A stretch of DNA of 64,000 nucleotides from Synechococcus sp. 1G10 (GTDB taxonomy: Bacteria > Cyanobacteriota > Cyanobacteriia > PCC-6307 > Cyanobiaceae): assembly GCF_002252625.1 (NCBI RefSeq), contig NZ_NQKW01000016.1, positions 1 to 64,000 on the forward strand, written 5' to 3'. The translations under genes and the position numbers were made by a program. The notes under the pieces are model-generated. The model searched no databases. It was not told where the DNA came from and saw only the letters and a program-made list of their open reading frames with translations. Shown in pieces: positions 50,175 through 59,300 of the stretch (position 1 is the stretch's first letter; each line of letters starts with the position of its first letter).

Positions 50175-53045
50175 TCAGCCCAGCCCCTCCAGCCGTCCTC
50201 GCGCCAGCGCCGCCTGGGCTTCGGCTTCCGCCAGGTTGGCCTGGCATTCGGCCACCACCTCCGGTGGGGCCTTGCCCGCGAAGTTGGGATTGGCCAGGCG
50301 GCCGCTCAGTTCCTTGATCTCCTTCTCGGCCTTGGCGATGTCCTTCTCCAGGCGGCCGCGCAGGGCGTCGAGGTCGACAAGTCCCTCGATCGGCAGCAGC
50401 ACCTGCAGTTCGCCGCTCACCGCCGCCAGGCAGCGGGCGTTCACCGGCGTGCTTCCGGCCGCATCGACGGCGGCGCTGGCGTTGGTCTCGCGCACCTCCA
50501 CCGAGGCGGCGCGGGTGAGAGCGGTGATGTCTCCGGTGGCCTCCCGCAGCACCGCCGCTAGCTCCGGCCGGCCGGTGACGAACACCACCGGCGCTGCCTG
50601 TGACGGCTTGAGGCCTGCCACGGCCCGCAGGTTGCGCACCACCCGGATCGCCTCGATCAGCTCAGCGAACTGGGCTTCCAGGGGGGCGTTGAGGGCGGGC
50701 TCATCAACCACTGGCCAGGGCTGCAGGGCCAGGAAGGTGGCTTCGGGCGCGCCGGTGAGGCCGTGCCAGAGCTCCTCGCTCAGGTGGGGCATCAGCGGAT
50801 GCAGCAGCACCAGCAGCTCATTGAGCACCTTGGCCAGCACCTGCCGAGCGACCCGCTGGTCGGCCAGGGCTTCAGGGCTGAGCGCCTCGCCGTCTGAGGA
50901 AGGGCGGGGATTGAGCCGCCGTTTCAGCAGCTCGATCGTCCAGTCGCAGACCTCGTTCCAGGCGAACTCGTAAAGCCCCTTGGCCGCCTCACCCAGGGCA
51001 TAGCTGCCGTAGCGCTGGGCCGTTTCCTGGTTCACCCGTGCCAGCCGCGAGAGGATCCAGCGGTCGGCCAGGGTGAGGGCCGCCGGATCGGGTTCCCCCA
51101 GGCTGGCTGGCGTTTCACCACCCAGGTTCATCAGCGCGAACCGCGTGGCGTTCCAGAGCTTGTTGGCGAAGTTGCGCGCACCCTCCACCGTGGCCGAGCT
51201 ACCGCTGGCGCGGTCGTAGTCAAGGCGGATGTCCTGGCCGGCGCCGGCCACTTCCCGCACCAGGGCGAAGCGCAGGGCATCGGCGCCGTAGCGCTCGATC
51301 AGCGGCAACGGATCGATGCCATTGCCGGCGCTCTTGCTCATCTTGCGGTTGTTCTCATCGCGCACCAGGCCGTGGATCATTACGTCGCGGAAGGGGATCC
51401 AGGTGTCGCGGCCGCCCACCGGCACGCCGTCCTCCTGCAGAAAGGCGCCGGCGAGCATCGTCATCCGCGCCACCCAGAAGAAGATGATGTCGAAGCCGGT
51501 CACCAGCACGCTGGTGGGATACCAGGTGGCCAGATCGGCGGCGTTCTCATCGGGCCAGCCCAGGGTGGAGAAGGGCCAGAGGCCGCTGGAGAACCAGGTG
51601 TCGAGCACGTCGGGGTCCTGCTCCAGCTGCAGCTGGCGGCCCACCGCCCGGCTGGCGTCACCGAACTGGGCCTCCGCCTTGGCGCGGGCCTCCTCGGCAT
51701 CGCGCGCCACCACATAGGGGGTGGCCTCGCTGATCACGCCACCCGTTTCACTCACCACGAACCAGGCGGGGATGCGGTGGCCCCACCAGAGCTGGCGGCT
51801 GATGCACCAGTCGCGGATGCCCGTGAGCCAGTCGCGGTAGACCTTCTCCCAGCGCTGCGGCACGAAGCGGGGCTCGCCCTGATCTAGCGCTTCACGGCAG
51901 CGGGCTGCCAGCGGCTCGGCCTGCACAAACCACTGGGTGGAGAGCAGCGGCTCCACCGGCACCTTGCCGCGGTCCGAGAACGGCACGCTGTGGCGGTGGG
52001 GCTCCACCTTCACCAGATAGCCCTCCGCCTCCATCGCCGCCACCACCGCCGCCCGTGCCTCGAAGCGATCCAGCCCGGCAAAACGTCCGGCCGCCGCATT
52101 CATCGTGCCGTCCTTGGCCATCACCGTGATCAGCGGCAGACCGTGGCGGGCACCGATCGCGAAGTCGTTGGGGTCGTGGGCGGGGGTGACCTTGACGCAG
52201 CCGGTGCCGAAGACCGGATCCACGTGCTCATCGGCCACGATCGGGATCTGGCGACCCACCAGGGGCAGGGTGATTGTCTGGCCAATCAGGGCCGCATAGC
52301 GGGCGTCACCCGGGTGCACGGCCACGCCGGTGTCGCCCAGAAGGGTCTCGGGACGGGTGGTGGCCACCACCAGATGGTCAATTCCAGCGGAGGCAGTGCC
52401 ATCGGAGGCCGCACCATCACTCAAGGGGTATCGGAAGTGCCAGAGGTGCCCGTCGAGCTCCTTCATCTCCACTTCCAGATCGCTCACCGCCGATCCCGAA
52501 GCCGGACACCAGTTCACCAGGTATTCGCCCCGGTAGATCAGCCCCTGCTCGTGCAGGCGCACGAAGGCCTCCACCACAGCTTTGTTGAGGCCGGGATCGA
52601 GCGTGAAGCGCTCACGCCGCCAATCCACCGAGTAGCCCAGCCGCCGCAGCTGGCCCACGATCGTGCCGCCGCTGCCTGCCTTCCAGGCCCAGGCGCGCTC
52701 CAGGAAGGCGTCGCGGCCCAGGTCGTCCTTGCTGCCGCCCTCGGCCTTGATCTGTTTCTCCAGGATCGACTGCACCGCGATCGAGGCGTGGTCGGTGCCA
52801 GGCAGGCAGAGCACGTTCTTGCCCTGGAGGCGCTGGAAGCGCACGATCGTGTCGATCAGGGCCGTCTCGAAGCCGTGGCCCATGTGCAGGCTGCCGGTCA
52901 CGTTCGGCGGCGGGATCACCACGCTGAACGGCTCGCCGGGGGCGTTGGGGTCGGGGTGGAAAGCGCCGGCGGCCTCCCAGGCGGCCTGCCAGCGGGCTTC
53001 CGTGCCGGCCGGGTCGTAGGTCTTGGGCAGGGAGGCCTCGGTCAC
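50175..53045 (-). CDS. valS: valyl-tRNA synthetase
   Basis: A 956-aa class I synthetase. The ATP-binding HIGH-type motif is in [13 protein letters not shown] near the N-terminus and the KMSKS loop is [10 protein letters not shown] large CP1 editing domain lies between, and a C-terminal coiled coil follows ([20 protein letters not shown]). It charges tRNA-Val and hydrolyses mischarged Thr. GTG at 53045 ([12 protein letters not shown]) is chosen. The open frame starts at 53078, but that would overlap the end of the vapC remnant. Confidence 0.96.
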   Translation of the reverse strand: MTEASLPKTYDPAGTEARWQAAWEAAGAFHPDPNAPGEPFSVVIPPPNVTGSLHMGHGFETALIDTIVRFQRLQGKNVLCLPGTDHASIAVQSILEKQIKAEGGSKDDLGRDAFLERAWAWKAGSGGTIVGQLRRLGYSVDWRRERFTLDPGLNKAVVEAFVRLHEQGLIYRGEYLVNWCPASGSAVSDLEVEMKELDGHLWHFRYPLSDGAASDGTASAGIDHLVVATTRPETLLGDTGVAVHPGDARYAALIGQTITLPLVGRQIPIVADEHVDPVFGTGCVKVTPAHDPNDFAIGARHGLPLITVMAKDGTMNAAAGRFAGLDRFEARAAVVAAMEAEGYLVKVEPHRHSVPFSDRGKVPVEPLLSTQWFVQAEPLAARCREALDQGEPRFVPQRWEKVYRDWLTGIRDWCISRQLWWGHRIPAWFVVSETGGVISEATPYVVARDAEEARAKAEAQFGDASRAVGRQLQLEQDPDVLDTWFSSGLWPFSTLGWPDENAADLATWYPTSVLVTGFDIIFFWVARMTMLAGAFLQEDGVPVGGRDTWIPFRDVMIHGLVRDENNRKMSKSAGNGIDPLPLIERYGADALRFALVREVAGAGQDIRLDYDRASGSSATVEGARNFANKLWNATRFALMNLGGETPASLGEPDPAALTLADRWILSRLARVNQETAQRYGSYALGEAAKGLYEFAWNEVCDWTIELLKRRLNPRPSSDGEALSPEALADQRVARQVLAKVLNELLVLLHPLMPHLSEELWHGLTGAPEATFLALQPWPVVDEPALNAPLEAQFAELIEAIRVVRNLRAVAGLKPSQAAPVVFVTGRPELAAVLREATGDITALTRAASVEVRETNASAAVDAAGSTPVNARCLAAVSGELQVLLPIEGLVDLDALRGRLEKDIAKAEKEIKELSGRLANPNFAGKAPPEVVAECQANLAEAEAQAALARGRLEGLG

Positions 53046-53074
53046 GTTGGGCGATGGAAGATCAGCCCATGCTC

Positions 53075-53367
53075 TCAAAGGGCAGCCAGCCTCACCTCAG
53101 GCCCGTAGGCCAGCAGGGTGCGATCGGCGCTGAGCAGGGTGAGCCCTCCCGCAGCAAGCCTTGCCGCAACGCCTGGGCATCCACCTGAAAGCCGGGACGA
53201 TCAAGGGAGGCTTTAATCGCCACTTCCCACAGGCTCGCCACACTGAACAGGAGCGGTTGCCGCCTGTCGCTGAGTTCCTGCCTGAGTGGGCCTAGGAGCC
53301 GTTCGGGTTCAACAGCCCACCAAAGGAGCAAATGGGTGTCGAGCAGGAGCGGAGCCGAAGGCTCCAT
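53075..53367 (-). pseudogene. vapC-type PIN-domain toxin, internally deleted and frameshifted
   Basis: The N-terminal part is a clear type II PIN toxin: LLLDTHLLLWWAVEPERLL and FSVASLWEVAIKASL carry the first conserved Asp and the SxxxWEIAIK-type motif. After LLREG the frame ends in nonsense (open to 53092), while the next frame resumes with [20 protein letters not shown], the normal PIN C-terminus, and stops at 53075. About 40-50 residues including central acidic positions are missing. The toxin is therefore almost surely inactive. It follows an antitoxin remnant with a TGATG overlap. Confidence 0.8.
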
Positions 53368-53462
53368 CAACCGAACATCGCCTCGATGTCGGCGCTGAAA
53401 TCAGCCTTGAGATCAGCCGTGATCTCGGCTTTCCCCGGAAGAAGCCCATTCTTAGAACTGAC
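53367..53462 (-). pseudogene. 3' remnant of the cognate antitoxin gene (vapB/phd-like)
   Basis: A 31-codon open stretch ends ITADLKADFSADIEAMFG and overlaps the toxin ATG as TGATG, the usual antitoxin-toxin arrangement. GLLPGKAEI before it resembles the GLLkGk-type toxin-binding tail of Phd/VapB antitoxins. An in-frame TAA at 53463-53465 cuts it off from any DNA-binding N-terminus. Confidence 0.6.
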
Positions 53463-53929
53463 TTAGTTCACCCTACCGGCTAAGTCTCTTTCGGGTGATC
53501 CGGCCAGCTTCCGTGGCGATCTCCCCATCCGCTTTGCCTGCTTGTCCTGTAGCAGGCGAACGCCAAGACCGAACATGGAAGCGATGGCTGGGGACGACAT
53601 CATGCAGCCGGGACAGACCTTTGCGTTCCGGCCGGGGGTGACCCTCACGGTGAACCTGCACCGCGACAGTTCCCTTCCCGTGATGTTCGTTTATAGCAAG
53701 CACGCGCCTGCGGCTGCAATGGCATGTTGGACTAAGCCGCTGCGCGGCAGATTCAAAGCCAGCATAGCCAGAGTCATGCAAGACGGCCAGAAACTGATGA
53801 GCTGATTGGCGGGCAGCCTGGGCTGTAGCAGCAGACTCGATCGCCAGTCGATTGCTCAGTTCCACAGTGAAGGATGCACACCCTCAAGTGTGTGTCATTT
53901 CTTCCATCCCCTTGGGGAGGAACCTCACC
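53463..53929. other. accessory junction without an intact gene
   Basis: 467 bp with no complete gene. It contains the truncated hydrolase copy (53602-53694), then diverged sequence, then a small hairpin CACAC/GTGTG (53877-53881, 53888-53892) close to the start of the recombinase gene, and a GGGGAGG ribosome site just before 53930. A minus-strand frame (to 53865) reads protein-like for about 40 residues but matches nothing known to me. Confidence 0.5.
53602..53694 (+). pseudogene. truncated duplicate of the alpha/beta hydrolase 5' end
   Basis: 93 bp matching the first 31 codons of the hydrolase gene at 60877 with about 10 mismatches (roughly 89% identity by hand alignment). The encoded start MQPGQTFAFRPGVTLTVNLH compares with MQPGQTVALRPGVTLTVNLH in the intact gene. 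Similarity begins slightly upstream, at GGAAGCGAT, and ends abruptly after 53694. It is in the same orientation as the intact gene. Confidence 0.85.
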
Positions 53930-54835
53930 ATGGAACAACACGAACAGGAGCGATTCGACCAGCTCTATGCCCAGCACCTGCAGGCCCTCACGCTGCAGGG
54001 CAAACGGGGCAAGACGATCGACGGCTATGCCAGGGCTGTACGCCGCATCGCAGGCTTCTTCAACCGCTGCCCTGACAACCTCACAGCCGCTGATCTGAAA
54101 ACCTACTTCGCCTGGATGGTGGAGAACTACTCCTGGAGCAGCGTCAAGGTGGATCTCTGGGGGTTGTCGTTCTTCTTTCGACAAGTCCTTGGCCAACCGA
54201 TGGAGTGGGTGGAGATCATCAAGCCACCCAACTCCAGATCGTTGCCTGATATTCCCACACGGGAGGAAGTACAGCGTTTGATCAACAGTGTCTATCGGCT
54301 GCGCTACCGCGTGTATTTCTTTGCCCTGTACAGCATGGGCCTGCGGCTGGGGGAAGGTCTGGGCCTGGAGATCGGCGACATTGATGCGGCCCATCAGCGT
54401 GTGCATGTGCGCCAGGGCAAAGGAGGGAAAGATCGCTACGTGCCCCTTCCGGATGCCACCCTGCAGCACCTCCGCCGTTTCTGGAGCAGCCACCGGCATC
54501 CGCGGCTGCTCTTCCCCAATGGCAACGGCAATGAGGCCTCAGTTCGCACCGCCACCAGTCCCATGGATCGCGGCGGGGTGCAGGCAGCGATCAAGGCGGC
54601 ACGGATCAGCTGCGGCATCCACAAGCACCTGACGGTGCACAGCCTGCGCCATGCCTACGCCACCCATCTGCTGGAGCTGGGCGTGGACCTGCGCTCGATC
54701 CAGGTGGTGCTGGGCCACCAGAAGCCAGAAACCACGGCCCGCTATGCCCATCTCACCGAGGTGAACCGGCAACAGGCCAGGGATCGCATCGAGGATCTGG
54801 TGGCCGGCTTTGCCCTGCGCTGGGAGGAGATCTGA
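53930..54835 (+). CDS. tyrosine recombinase (IS91-associated)
   Basis: A 301-aa XerC/D-like recombinase. The N-terminal core-binding domain is about 5-95 and the catalytic domain about 105-285, with R139, K164, H237, R240, H263 and nucleophile Y272. It lacks the IntI insertion seen in the integrase at 1148. The ATG at 53930 is preceded by GGGGAGG. Its stop overlaps the transposase start (TGATG), showing it belongs to the element. Such recombinases accompany a subset of IS91-family transposases and may help resolve or target transposition intermediates. Confidence 0.88.
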   Translation: MEQHEQERFDQLYAQHLQALTLQGKRGKTIDGYARAVRRIAGFFNRCPDNLTAADLKTYFAWMVENYSWSSVKVDLWGLSFFFRQVLGQPMEWVEIIKPPNSRSLPDIPTREEVQRLINSVYRLRYRVYFFALYSMGLRLGEGLGLEIGDIDAAHQRVHVRQGKGGKDRYVPLPDATLQHLRRFWSSHRHPRLLFPNGNGNEASVRTATSPMDRGGVQAAIKAARISCGIHKHLTVHSLRHAYATHLLELGVDLRSIQVVLGHQKPETTARYAHLTEVNRQQARDRIEDLVAGFALRWEEI

Positions 54836-55899
54836 TGATCCTCCTTGCTGATCTGATCGATCGCTATGGCAGCGATCTGGAACAACGCCACGGCCATCAT
54901 CTGCTTCCTGGCCATTATCGAGCTCTGCAGGCCATGCGCCGCTGCCGCAATCAACATAGCCGCGTCATGGTGCTGGAATGCAACGGCTGCCACCATCAGG
55001 CCATTCTCCCCCATTCCTGCGGCCACCGCAGCTGCCCCCACTGCCAGCACCACGAAAGCCAGCAATGGCTGGAGCGGCAGAAGGCCAAACTGCTGGCGGT
55101 TGACTATTTCATGGTCACCTTCACGGTGCCGGCGCAACTGAGGGGATTGTTCTGGGCCAACCAACGGATAGCCTATGATCTGCTGCTTAAAACCGCCTGG
55201 CTGACGATCGACAGCTTTGCCCGCCGCGATCCTCAGCTGAGGGGCCGCAGCGGTGCCCATGCTGTGCTCCACACCCATGAACGGAATCTCGATTACCATC
55301 CCCATGTGCATCTGATTGTGCCCGCCGGTGCCATCAACATGCGCAGCAGGCAATGGCAACACAGAAAGAAGCAGGAGAAAAGCCTCTTCTGGGCGGCCAA
55401 TCTCTCGCGTGTGTTCAGGGCCAAGTGGTTTGAGGCCATGCGCTTGGCAGGTCTGCGCTGCGAGGAGAGCTTGCCCGATGCATGGGTGGTGCACTGCAAG
55501 AAGGTGGGGCGGGGCGAGCAGGCGCTGGTCTATCTGGGCCGCTACCTCTATCGCGGCGTGTTGCCGGAGAAGAACATCATCGCCGACCGTGATGGCAAGG
55601 TCAGCTTCTGCTATCAGGACAACAAGGGAAAACGCCAGGTCCCCACCCTGCCGGGCGGAGAGTTTCTCTGGCTGCTGCTCAAGCACGTGCTGCCCCGCCG
55701 CTTCCGGCGGGTGAGGGACTTTGGCCTCCTCCATGCGAATGCCAAACGCCTGATCCAGCTGCTGCAGCTGACCCTGCACATGCGGGTGCCGCGCCCTGAG
55801 CCTCCGCCACCACTCCCTCCTGTTCTCTGTGATCGCTGCGGCCAGGTGATGACAATCCTGGCCCGAATGATAGAGCCCAGCCATCACAGACTGTGCTGA
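54835..55899 (+). CDS. IS91-family HUH transposase
   Basis: A 354-aa rolling-circle transposase. The N-terminal zinc-binding domain has C49, C52, C62, C67 and C70. The HUH metal-binding motif is HPHVHL (155-160), and the tyrosines expected for strand cleavage are in LVYLGRYLYRG (231-241). It appears full length and intact. Elements of this family can carry adjacent DNA by one-ended transposition, which is relevant for the flanking genes. It is translationally coupled to the recombinase. Confidence 0.92.
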   Translation: MILLADLIDRYGSDLEQRHGHHLLPGHYRALQAMRRCRNQHSRVMVLECNGCHHQAILPHSCGHRSCPHCQHHESQQWLERQKAKLLAVDYFMVTFTVPAQLRGLFWANQRIAYDLLLKTAWLTIDSFARRDPQLRGRSGAHAVLHTHERNLDYHPHVHLIVPAGAINMRSRQWQHRKKQEKSLFWAANLSRVFRAKWFEAMRLAGLRCEESLPDAWVVHCKKVGRGEQALVYLGRYLYRGVLPEKNIIADRDGKVSFCYQDNKGKRQVPTLPGGEFLWLLLKHVLPRRFRRVRDFGLLHANAKRLIQLLQLTLHMRVPRPEPPPPLPPVLCDRCGQVMTILARMIEPSHHRLC

Positions 55900-56378
55900 A
55901 CCGCTCTGTTGTGTCAATCATACGGATAGATCCATAGCGATAAGCCATCCTCAGCCGGGCACAAGAGCGCTGCTTTGGCAGCAGCAGGATTGGCCCTGAC
56001 ATTGCCCTGCGATAAATTGGACGTTCCTCAACAGAGGCGACGGTAAGCAACCCAGGCGGCACGATTCAACCAGCCGGAATTCAGAAGGAAAGCTGAGATT
56101 CGGGCCGACGTATCTACCGTAAGCCACTGGTCAATAGCGAAAAGGGCTAGTCCAACCACCGGATAAGATCGTGGCTGCGCACGATCTATCCTTGTTCGTT
56201 GGATGTCATTGACCGTGACACCAGCATATTTGGCCTTCAAGGCATCGAGTGGTTTCCTGGATCATGGCCCAGCCGCATGGTTGCTCGCTGCAGGTTCCCA
56301 TGGATTGATGCCGTAAGAGTTGTACACAGGTGACTTCAAGAATTGCCATTTGCTCTTGGCGTTGAGGCTCACCCTCAA
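55900..56378. other. gap between the IS element and the TIR-STAND gene
   Basis: 479 bp of lower GC than its neighbours. The first part should hold the IS right end. A 70-codon minus-strand frame (56028-56240) reads VVGLALFAIDQWLTVDT and WLNRAAWVAYRRLC and might be a gene fragment, but I recognise nothing. No terminator for the TIR-STAND gene is evident. Confidence 0.4.
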
Positions 56379-59300
56379 CTATCCCTTCAGGAACCTATAG
56401 TTGAAGCACGTTTGTCTGGCGGCCTGTTCGGGAGGGGTTTTGGGTGAGAGCAGCACGGGATGCTCGTGAAGCTCCTTGCAGGCCTCACCAATGGCAGCCT
56501 CGGGTATCAGGTAACTGCGCAGACTGCCATTACCCCCGCCACTGAACAGCTCGCCGTTCTTTAACTCGATCAGGCTCCACACCGGGCCCTGCCCAGTGAG
56601 GATTGCTGCGCCGAGCGGCTTGCCGTCGCGCCAACGCCGCAGGCTGCCGTCAAATCCGCCGCTGATCAGCTCGCCGTTCTTCAGCTCGATCAGGCTCCAG
56701 AGCGCGCCCTGTCCAGTGGGGATCGGAGCGCCGAGCGGCTTGCCATCGCGCCAGCGCCGCAGACTGCCGTCATGCCCGCCGCTGATCAGCTCGCCGTTTT
56801 GCAGCTCGATCAGGCTCCACACCTCGCCCTGCCCAGTCGGGATCGCTGCGCCGAGCGGCTTGCCATCGCGCCAGCGCCGCAGACTGCCATCAAATCCGCC
56901 GCTGATCAGCTCGCCGTTCTGCAGCTCGATCAGGCTCCACACTTGGCCCTGCCCAGTCGGGATCGCTGCGCCGAGCGGCTTGCCATCGCGCCAGCGCCGC
57001 AGACTGCCATCATCCCCGCCACTGATCAGCTCGCCGTTCTGCAGCTCGATCAGGCTCCACACCTTGCCCTGTCCGGTGGGGATCGCTGCGCCGAGCGGCT
57101 TGCCATCGCGCCAGCGCCTCAGGCTTCCATCGGTCCCGCCGCTGATCAGCTCGCCGTTCTTCAGCTCGATCAGGCTCCACACCTGTCCCTGCCCAGTCGG
57201 GATCGCGTCGCCGAGCGGCTTGCCATCGCGCCAGCGCCTCAGACTGCCTTCATGCCCGGCGCTGATCAGCTCGCCGTTCTTCAGCTCGATCAGCTTCAAC
57301 ACCTGGACCTGCCCGGTGGGGATGGCGGCGCCCACAGCCTGGCCATCCCCCCGCCAGCGCCGCAGGCTCCCATCGGTACCGCCGCTGATCAGCTCGCCGT
57401 TCTGCAGCTCGATCAGGCTCCACACCTCGCCCTGCCCGGTGGGGATCGCTACGCCGAGCGGCTTGCCATCGCGCCAGCGCCGCAGACTGCCGTCACGCCC
57501 GCCGCTGATCAGCTCGCCGTTCTGCAGCTCGATCAGAATCAACACCTGGCCCTGCCCGGTGGGGATCGCTGCGCCGAGCGGCTTGCCATCGCGCCAACGC
57601 CGCAGGCTGCCGTCACGCCCGCCGCTGATCAGCTCGCCGTTTTGCAGCTCGATCAGGCTCCACACCTGGCCCTGCCCGGTGGGGATCGCTGCGCCGAGCG
57701 GCTTGCCATCGCGCCAGCGCCTCAGACTGCCGTCACGCCCGCCGCTGATCAGCTCGCCGTTCTGCAGCTCGATCAGGCTCCACACCTGGCCCTGCCCGGT
57801 GGGGATCGCTGCGCCGAGCGGCTTGCCATCGCGCCAGCGCCTCAGACTGCCATCATCCCCGCCGCTGATCAGTTCGCCGATCTGCAGCTCGATCAGGCTC
57901 CTAACCTTGCCCTGTCCGGTGGGGATCGCTGCGCCGAGCGATTTACCATTACGCCAGCGCCTCAGACTGCCATCATCCCCGCCGCTGATCAGTTCGCCGA
58001 TCTGCAGCTCGATCAGGCTCCTAACCTTGCCCTGTCCGGTGGGGATCGCTGCGCCGAGCGCTTTACCATTACGCCAGCGCCTCAGACTACCATCATCCCC
58101 GCCGCTGATCAGCTCGCCGTTCTTCAAATCGATCAGGCTCAACACCTGGCCCTGTCCGGTGGGGATTGAGCCGATCTGGTTGTTGCGTCCCGTGGCAACA
58201 GCCAGAGTTTGACTGGTGGTGAAAGCTTCTTCCTGGGTCTGTTTTCCCAGGGCGGCAAGGGCATTCACCATGCTGCCGAGTGGGTCGGTATTCAGCAGCA
58301 CCTCAGCTCTGGTGGCGTATTCAGCGGCTCGAGCTTCCCCCTCCCGCCACCAGGCAATGCTGCCGCCGGCCACGGCCAGGACGGTGAGCCCGCTCAGCCC
58401 GCCCATCACCCGGCGGCGATTCCGGCGCGCCTTACGTTCCTGCGCCTCGGCCTGATCGCTGCTGGCCTGCACGAAGCTGCTCAACTCGTCGCTGAGCTGC
58501 TGCGGCCGCTCGCTGAGCCATGCCTTGGCACGTTGGAGCTTGAGCCCGCTGAGCAGGGCTGTCGGCCGCTCCTGCTCGCTGGCCATCTTCCAGTCCTGGT
58601 GGTCCTGCTCCAGTTGCTGACTGCCGATCAGGAACTCCCGATCCTCATCCAGCCAGCCCCGCAACAGCGGCCACTTGCGCAGCAGCGCCTCGTGGGCCAC
58701 CTCCAATAGACGGTTGCCCATCTCCTCCTGGCGGCTGATCAGCAGGCGGGCGTTCACGAATTGCTCCAGCAGCGGCTGTGCCTCGAGCGGCAGCGCGTCC
58801 CATCGGGCCGGGCGGCGCACGTAGTTGCCCTGCTCGAAGCGCACCATCGCCGGCACGAAGGCATCACGCAGGGCCCTCTTCTGCTTCTCGCTGGGTTTCA
58901 TCGCGGCGAGCACCTCGTCGGCGCGGCGGCGTACGGCGTTCTCCAACGGTGAGAGACCGGCCTTGGCATCACCCAGGGTCTGGTAGTCCGCCAAGCTGAG
59001 ATGGCGATCAACCCTGTAACGCTCATAGATCTCCCGCAGCGCAAAGGCCAGCAGCGGCAGGGCATCCTCAGTTTCGGCATCGGCTGCGGCCTGCTGCACG
59101 AAGGCTTCCTCCACATCCAGGCCCGCCACCTTGGCTGGGCCCTTGATGATCGTCGGGATCTGCGCCATCGCCAGGGGCGCCAGCGACACCTCCTCGAAGC
59201 GGGCGGTGAGGCCGTCTTTCTCGGCCGCCTGCAGCCGGCCGAGGAATTCCGAGCGCAGGGTCATCACCGCCAGGAACGGCAGATCGCCGCCCATGGCCGC

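Larger units (their letters stand above)
53870..55990 (+). mobile_element. IS91-type element with companion tyrosine recombinase
   Basis: A two-gene element: a tyrosine recombinase directly coupled to an HUH transposase. Ends are approximate. A hairpin (53877-53892) lies near the left, and GCTGC-TTTG-GCAGC (55969-55982), a possible oriIS-like hairpin, lies about 70 bp past the transposase stop. IS91 elements move by rolling circle and make no target duplications, so boundaries cannot be fixed from one copy. Confidence 0.65.

Noticed and set aside
56481-58166. Regular ~120-bp repeats as a CRISPR array
   Set aside because: The repeats are contiguous, coding, and have no unique spacers. They encode propeller blades.
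56596-58212. Very long open frames on the plus strand (538 and 465 codons) opposite the TIR-STAND gene
   Set aside because: They arise because the 120-bp repeat is a multiple of three with no stops in these frames. The products are repetitive Pro/Ser- or Ala/Asp-rich nonsense.
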